Made by a program: the position numbers and the translations under genes | The notes under the pieces: model-generated | Database searches by the model: none | The model's input: the letters and a program-made list of their open reading frames with translations, nothing else | What the model was told of the DNA's origin: nothing | NCBI GenBank assembly: GCA_022072445.1 | Contig: JAJVHV010000016.1 | Coordinates: 310,001-374,000, forward strand | From: Phycisphaerae bacterium | GTDB taxonomy: Bacteria > Planctomycetota > Phycisphaerae > UBA1845 > Fen-1342 | Direction: 5' to 3' | Length of the DNA stretch: 64,000 nucleotides | Shown here: positions 60,815 to 64,000 of the stretch, piece by piece | Position numbering within the stretch: position 1 is the stretch's first letter | Layout of the letters: every line of letters starts with the position of its first letter

Positions 60815-63800
60815 TCCGAAAGACCGGGCCGGCCGTACCCGCCGCCGCCGGGAGTTTCGATCGTGAGGATGTCGCCGGGCTCGACGCGGCGATGGGCGAT
60901 CGGTCCCAGGTCTTCGCTGCGGTCGGTCGCGGCGCGGTGGAGCGTGTTGTGCCCTGGCAGGCCCGGTTCACCGCCGGCGAGTCCGAAAGGCGGACGTGTG
61001 CGGCGTTGCGTCAGCAGCGACAGTTCGAGCGGCGCGTTGAATTCGATGCGGCGAATGACCCCGTCGCCGCCGCGATGCCGGCCGCGGCCGCCGGAGCCGC
61101 GACGGATGGCGAATTCGAGCAGCCGCACGGGGTAGCGGGCTTCGAGCACTTCCGGATCGGTCAGACGCGTGTTGGTCATGTGGGTGTGCACGGCGTCGGC
61201 GCCGTCGAACGTCGCGCCCGCACCCGACCCGCCGCAGATCGTCTCGTAATACCCGAACGACTCGTTCCCGAAGATGAGGTTGTTCATGGTTCCCTGGCTG
61301 GCGGCGGCGAGGCCGAGCGCGCCAAGGATGCAATCGACGACGCGTTGCGAGGTTTCGACGTTTCCTCCGACGACGGCGGGCCAGTGCTCCGGATCGGTCG
61401 GAGCGGGGTCGAGCAGGCCGTGGGGAATCTTCAGGCGGATGGGCGTGAGGACGCCGGCGTTCAGCGGGATGTCCTCGTCGATCAGGCAGCGGAAGCAGTA
61501 GAGCACGGCGCTGGTGACGATGGCGCGGTTGGCGTTGAGATTGCCGGCGTGGACAGCGCCGGAGCCGGCGAAGTCGATCTCGGCGGAGTCGCCGGCCACG
61601 CGGATCGTCGCGCACAGCGGCGTGCCGTCGTCCAGAGCGTCGGCAAAGCTGTGCGTGCCAGCGCTGAGCCGCGCGATGGCGCGCCGCGCTTTGGTCTCGG
61701 CGGCGGACTGGATGTGCCGCATGTAATCGGAGACGAGGGAGAGTCCGGTGGCGCCGGCCAGCTCGCGAAGCCGCCGCGCGCCGGTTTGATTGGCGGCGGC
61801 CTGGGCGAGTGCGTCGGCGACGTTTTCATCGACGCTTCGTGATGGATGCGGCCCTGACCGCAGCAGGGCGCGCAGTTTTTCGGCTTGGCTGCGGCCGGCG
61901 TCGACCAGCTTGAACACGTCGATCAGCACGCCTTCTTCGGCCAGCCGCGTCGAGACGGGCGGCATCGAGCCGGGTGTGATACCTCCAATCTCCGCGTGAT
62001 GCGCCCGGCTGGCGGTGAAGAACTTGGGGCGCGACTCGTCGCCGATGAAGACCGGCGTGATGACGGTGACGTCGGGCAGGTGTGTGCCGCCGCGAAAGGG
62101 GTGATTGGTGACGAAGACGTCGCCGGGCTGCATGGGCGGGCAGCGCTCGATGAGTTGGCGGACGCAGTCGGACATGCTGCCGAGATGAACCGGGATGTGC
62201 GGGGCGTTGACCACCAGAGCGGCGGATGCGTCGAAAATCGCGCAGGAGAAATCGAGCCGCTCGCGGACGTTGACCGAGAGCGCGGATCGTTGCAGCGCGG
62301 CTCCCATTTCCTCGGCGATGGCGGCGAAGCGATTGTTGAACAGCTCGAGGCGGATCGGATCGGCGACCACGTCGTCGGTCCGCTCAGACGGTCGGTGCGA
62401 CCGCGCGGCGCCGGCCGCGGCACCGGCGGACGGCGCGAGGACGAGGTCGCCGGCGGCGGCGACCGTCGCCTGCCAGCCGCGCTCGACGACTACGGTGCCG
62501 GTCGATTCGGCGATGACGGCCGGCCCGACGACCGTCGCGCCGCGGGGCAGCGCGTCGCGCTCGATGAGCGGAGCGTCGTACCAGCCGTCGAACCACGCCC
62601 GCAGTGTTGCCTGCCGCGGTTGCGACGCGCCGACGCCCGTGCTGTCGGACTGTGTGGCGCCACTCGGCTCGATCGCGGGGGCAGGCCGGCGCTCGCGCAC
62701 TTCCATGCGCAACGCGCACACCTCCAACGCGCGATCCGGCAGGACGAATCCGAATTGCTCGCGATGCAGCCGCTCGAACGCCATCGCCGGCGGGACATGC
62801 GCCGACAAATCGACGTCGATCGAGGCGCTTTGTCCGGCGTAGCGCAGCTCGAGGCTGCGGCGCGGAGCTTCGAGGTGAGCCGTGTCGGCACCCTGCGAGA
62901 CCACGCGCCGCCGGAGGTCCGCCTCAAGCGCGGCGAACTGCGGTTCGATCCGGCGCAGCAGCTCAGGCGAAAGCCTCTCGCCGACGTCGCACTGCCCATG
63001 CGCGCTGATCTCTGCCAGGCCGACACCCAACGCGCTCAACAGGCCGGCGAAGCGCGAGACGACCGCCCGTCGCATCCCCAGCGCCTGCGCGACGGCGCAG
63101 GCGTGCTGTCCGCCCGCGCCGCCGAAGGCCACCAGCGTGTGCGTGCGCGGATCGAGACCGCGGGCGGTCGAGATGCGCCGGATGGCGCCGGTGACGTGGG
63201 CGTTGGCGATGTCGAGAAAGCCGGCGGCCAGCTCCTGGCGCCCGTATTCGCGGCCGGTGTCGGCGCGGATGCGGTGCCGAAGCTCATCGATGCGGCGCTC
63301 GGCGGCTTCGAAGTCGAGCGGAAACGCGAATCGCTCGCACGCGATCCGGCCGAGCAGCAGGTTGCAGTCGGTGATGCAAAGCGGCCCGCCCGCGCCGTAA
63401 CAGGCCGGCCCCGGGTCGGCGGCGGCGCTGTGCGGGCCGACGGAGGGCTTCACCCCGTCGAACCAGCAGACGGAGCCGCCGCCGGCGGCGACGGTTTCGA
63501 TGGCAAGCGTGGGCGCGACGATGCGGGTGTGCGCGTCGGTGCGCGGGTCGCGCAGCAGCGTTTCATGCCGGAGCTCGTGCCGGCCGTCGAAGCGACAGAC
63601 GTCGGTGCTGGTGCCGCCCATGTCGAAGCCGATCGCCGGCAGGCAGCGGTTCGCCGCCGCGACGTGCGCCACGCCGTTCACGCCGCCGGCCGGCCCGGAG
63701 AGCAGGGCGTCGCGGCCGCGCGCTGCTCGAACATCGACCAGCCCGCCGCTGCTGGTCATGAGCTTGATGTCGGCGTGCGTCATGGCGGCGGCCAAACGGC

Positions 63801-64000
63801 GCAGATAGTCGTGCAGCACGGGCGTGACGTAGGCGTCGACCACGGTCGTCTCGCCGCGCGGGACGATCCGCGGAAGGGGGCTCAGCTCAGTCGAGACCGA
63901 GACGGTGTCAAAGCCGATTTCGCGGGCGAGCTGGGCGACGCGCTGCTCGTGGGCCGGGTTGCGATACGAATTCAGCAGGCAGACCGCCAGCGACGCGATG
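60811..64000 (-). CDS. Fused hydantoinase/oxoprolinase HyuA-HyuB (5' end off the window)
   Basis: 1,063 codons are visible; the gene begins beyond the right edge. HyuA part: [57 protein letters not shown]-like actin-fold motifs, [20 protein letters not shown]. HyuB part from about 62370 down: [72 protein letters not shown] and SDTNHA-like C-terminal [12 protein letters not shown] equivalent. This is the layout of eukaryotic-type 5-oxoprolinase (ATP-dependent, about 1,250 residues). Substrate may be 5-oxoproline or a hydantoin or acetone-type compound; not decidable. Confidence 0.93.
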   Translation of the reverse strand, partial: IASLAVCLLNSYRNPAHEQRVAQLAREIGFDTVSVSTELSPLPRIVPRGETTVVDAYVTPVLHDYLRRLAAAMTHADIKLMTSSGGLVDVRAARGRDALLSGPAGGVNGVAHVAAANRCLPAIGFDMGGTSTDVCRFDGRHELRHETLLRDPRTDAHTRIVAPTLAIETVAAGGGSVCWFDGVKPSVGPHSAAADPGPACYGAGGPLCITDCNLLLGRIACERFAFPLDFEAAERRIDELRHRIRADTGREYGRQELAAGFLDIANAHVTGAIRRISTARGLDPRTHTLVAFGGAGGQHACAVAQALGMRRAVVSRFAGLLSALGVGLAEISAHGQCDVGERLSPELLRRIEPQFAALEADLRRRVVSQGADTAHLEAPRRSLELRYAGQSASIDVDLSAHVPPAMAFERLHREQFGFVLPDRALEVCALRMEVRERRPAPAIEPSGATQSDSTGVGASQPRQATLRAWFDGWYDAPLIERDALPRGATVVGPAVIAESTGTVVVERGWQATVAAAGDLVLAPSAGAAAGAARSHRPSERTDDVVADPIRLELFNNRFAAIAEEMGAALQRSALSVNVRERLDFSCAIFDASAALVVNAPHIPVHLGSMSDCVRQLIERCPPMQPGDVFVTNHPFRGGTHLPDVTVITPVFIGDESRPKFFTASRAHHAEIGGITPGSMPPVSTRLAEEGVLIDVFKLVDAGRSQAEKLRALLRSGPHPSRSVDENVADALAQAAANQTGARRLRELAGATGLSLVSDYMRHIQSAAETKARRAIARLSAGTHSFADALDDGTPLCATIRVAGDSAEIDFAGSGAVHAGNLNANRAIVTSAVLYCFRCLIDEDIPLNAGVLTPIRLKIPHGLLDPAPTDPEHWPAVVGGNVETSQRVVDCILGALGLAAASQGTMNNLIFGNESFGYYETICGGSGAGATFDGADAVHTHMTNTRLTDPEVLEARYPVRLLEFAIRRGSGGRGRHRGGDGVIRRIEFNAPLELSLLTQRRTRPPFGLAGGEPGLPGHNTLHRAATDRSEDLGPIAHRRVEPGDILTIETPGGGGYGRPGLSD

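Overview
High-GC bacterial chromosome segment, about 64 kb, with tightly packed genes. Several features suggest a member of the Planctomycetota, possibly Phycisphaerae-like: a Ser/Thr kinase fused to tandem TPRs, a full Tad pilus locus, planctomycete-style secreted lipoproteins with c-type heme motifs, a secreted VWA/HYR protein, and many short palindromic repeats between genes. The assignment rests on gene style only; no rRNA or other marker is present.

Layout. (1) 1-4547: a Ser/Thr kinase-TPR protein running off the left edge, then a secreted protein with a thioredoxin-like C-terminus. (2) 4701-16088, minus strand: a complete tight-adherence (Tad/Flp) pilus locus in transcription order flp, tadV, tadE, cpaB, rcpA, tadG, tadZ, tadA, tadB, tadC. 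(3) 16479-21275, plus strand: a small unknown protein, coaD, a HEAT-like secreted protein and two overlapping GT87-type membrane glycosyltransferases. (4) 21315-24660, minus strand: a DUF4143-type ATPase, a GH43-like lipoprotein and a lipoprotein joining a CX5R phosphatase to a cytochrome c'-like tail. (5) 24850-34920, plus strand: an extended kdp potassium-uptake operon (small peptide, kdpF, A, B, C, outer-membrane barrel, small peptides, kdpD, kdpE). (6) 34947-42360: asparagine synthetase, a VWA/HYR secreted protein, a dicarboxylate symporter and a MaoC hydratase. (7) 42838-54321, plus strand: a group 3b [NiFe]-hydrogenase operon (HypF C-terminal domain, hypC, D, E, hydB, G, D, A, protease, hypA, B), ending in a malic enzyme whose start overlaps hypB. 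(8) 54429-64000: a cytochrome-type lipoprotein, a TPR protein, an alpha/beta hydrolase, a small membrane protein, a beta-propeller protein, rsmE, a His-rich-tail membrane protein and a fused HyuA/HyuB (5-oxoprolinase-type) gene running off the right edge.

How the parts work together. The Tad locus has every core part of a Flp pilus: prepilin, prepilin peptidase, two pseudopilin-like proteins, secretin, assembly protein, localisation ATPase, motor ATPase and two platform proteins. The kdp block contains both the transporter and its sensor/regulator pair. The hydrogenase block contains all four HydBGDA subunits and most maturation factors. The striking exception is HypF, which is present only as its Kae1-like C-terminal domain. 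Four-base overlaps run through hypC-D-E and from the protease through hypA and hypB into the malic enzyme. This suggests a co-expressed module linking malate oxidation to H2 metabolism.

The best candidates for new biology are the phosphatase-cytochrome c' fusion, the reduced HypF, the hydrogenase-malic enzyme coupling, the extra short peptides and outer-membrane barrel in the kdp operon, and several dispersed or tandem short repeats.
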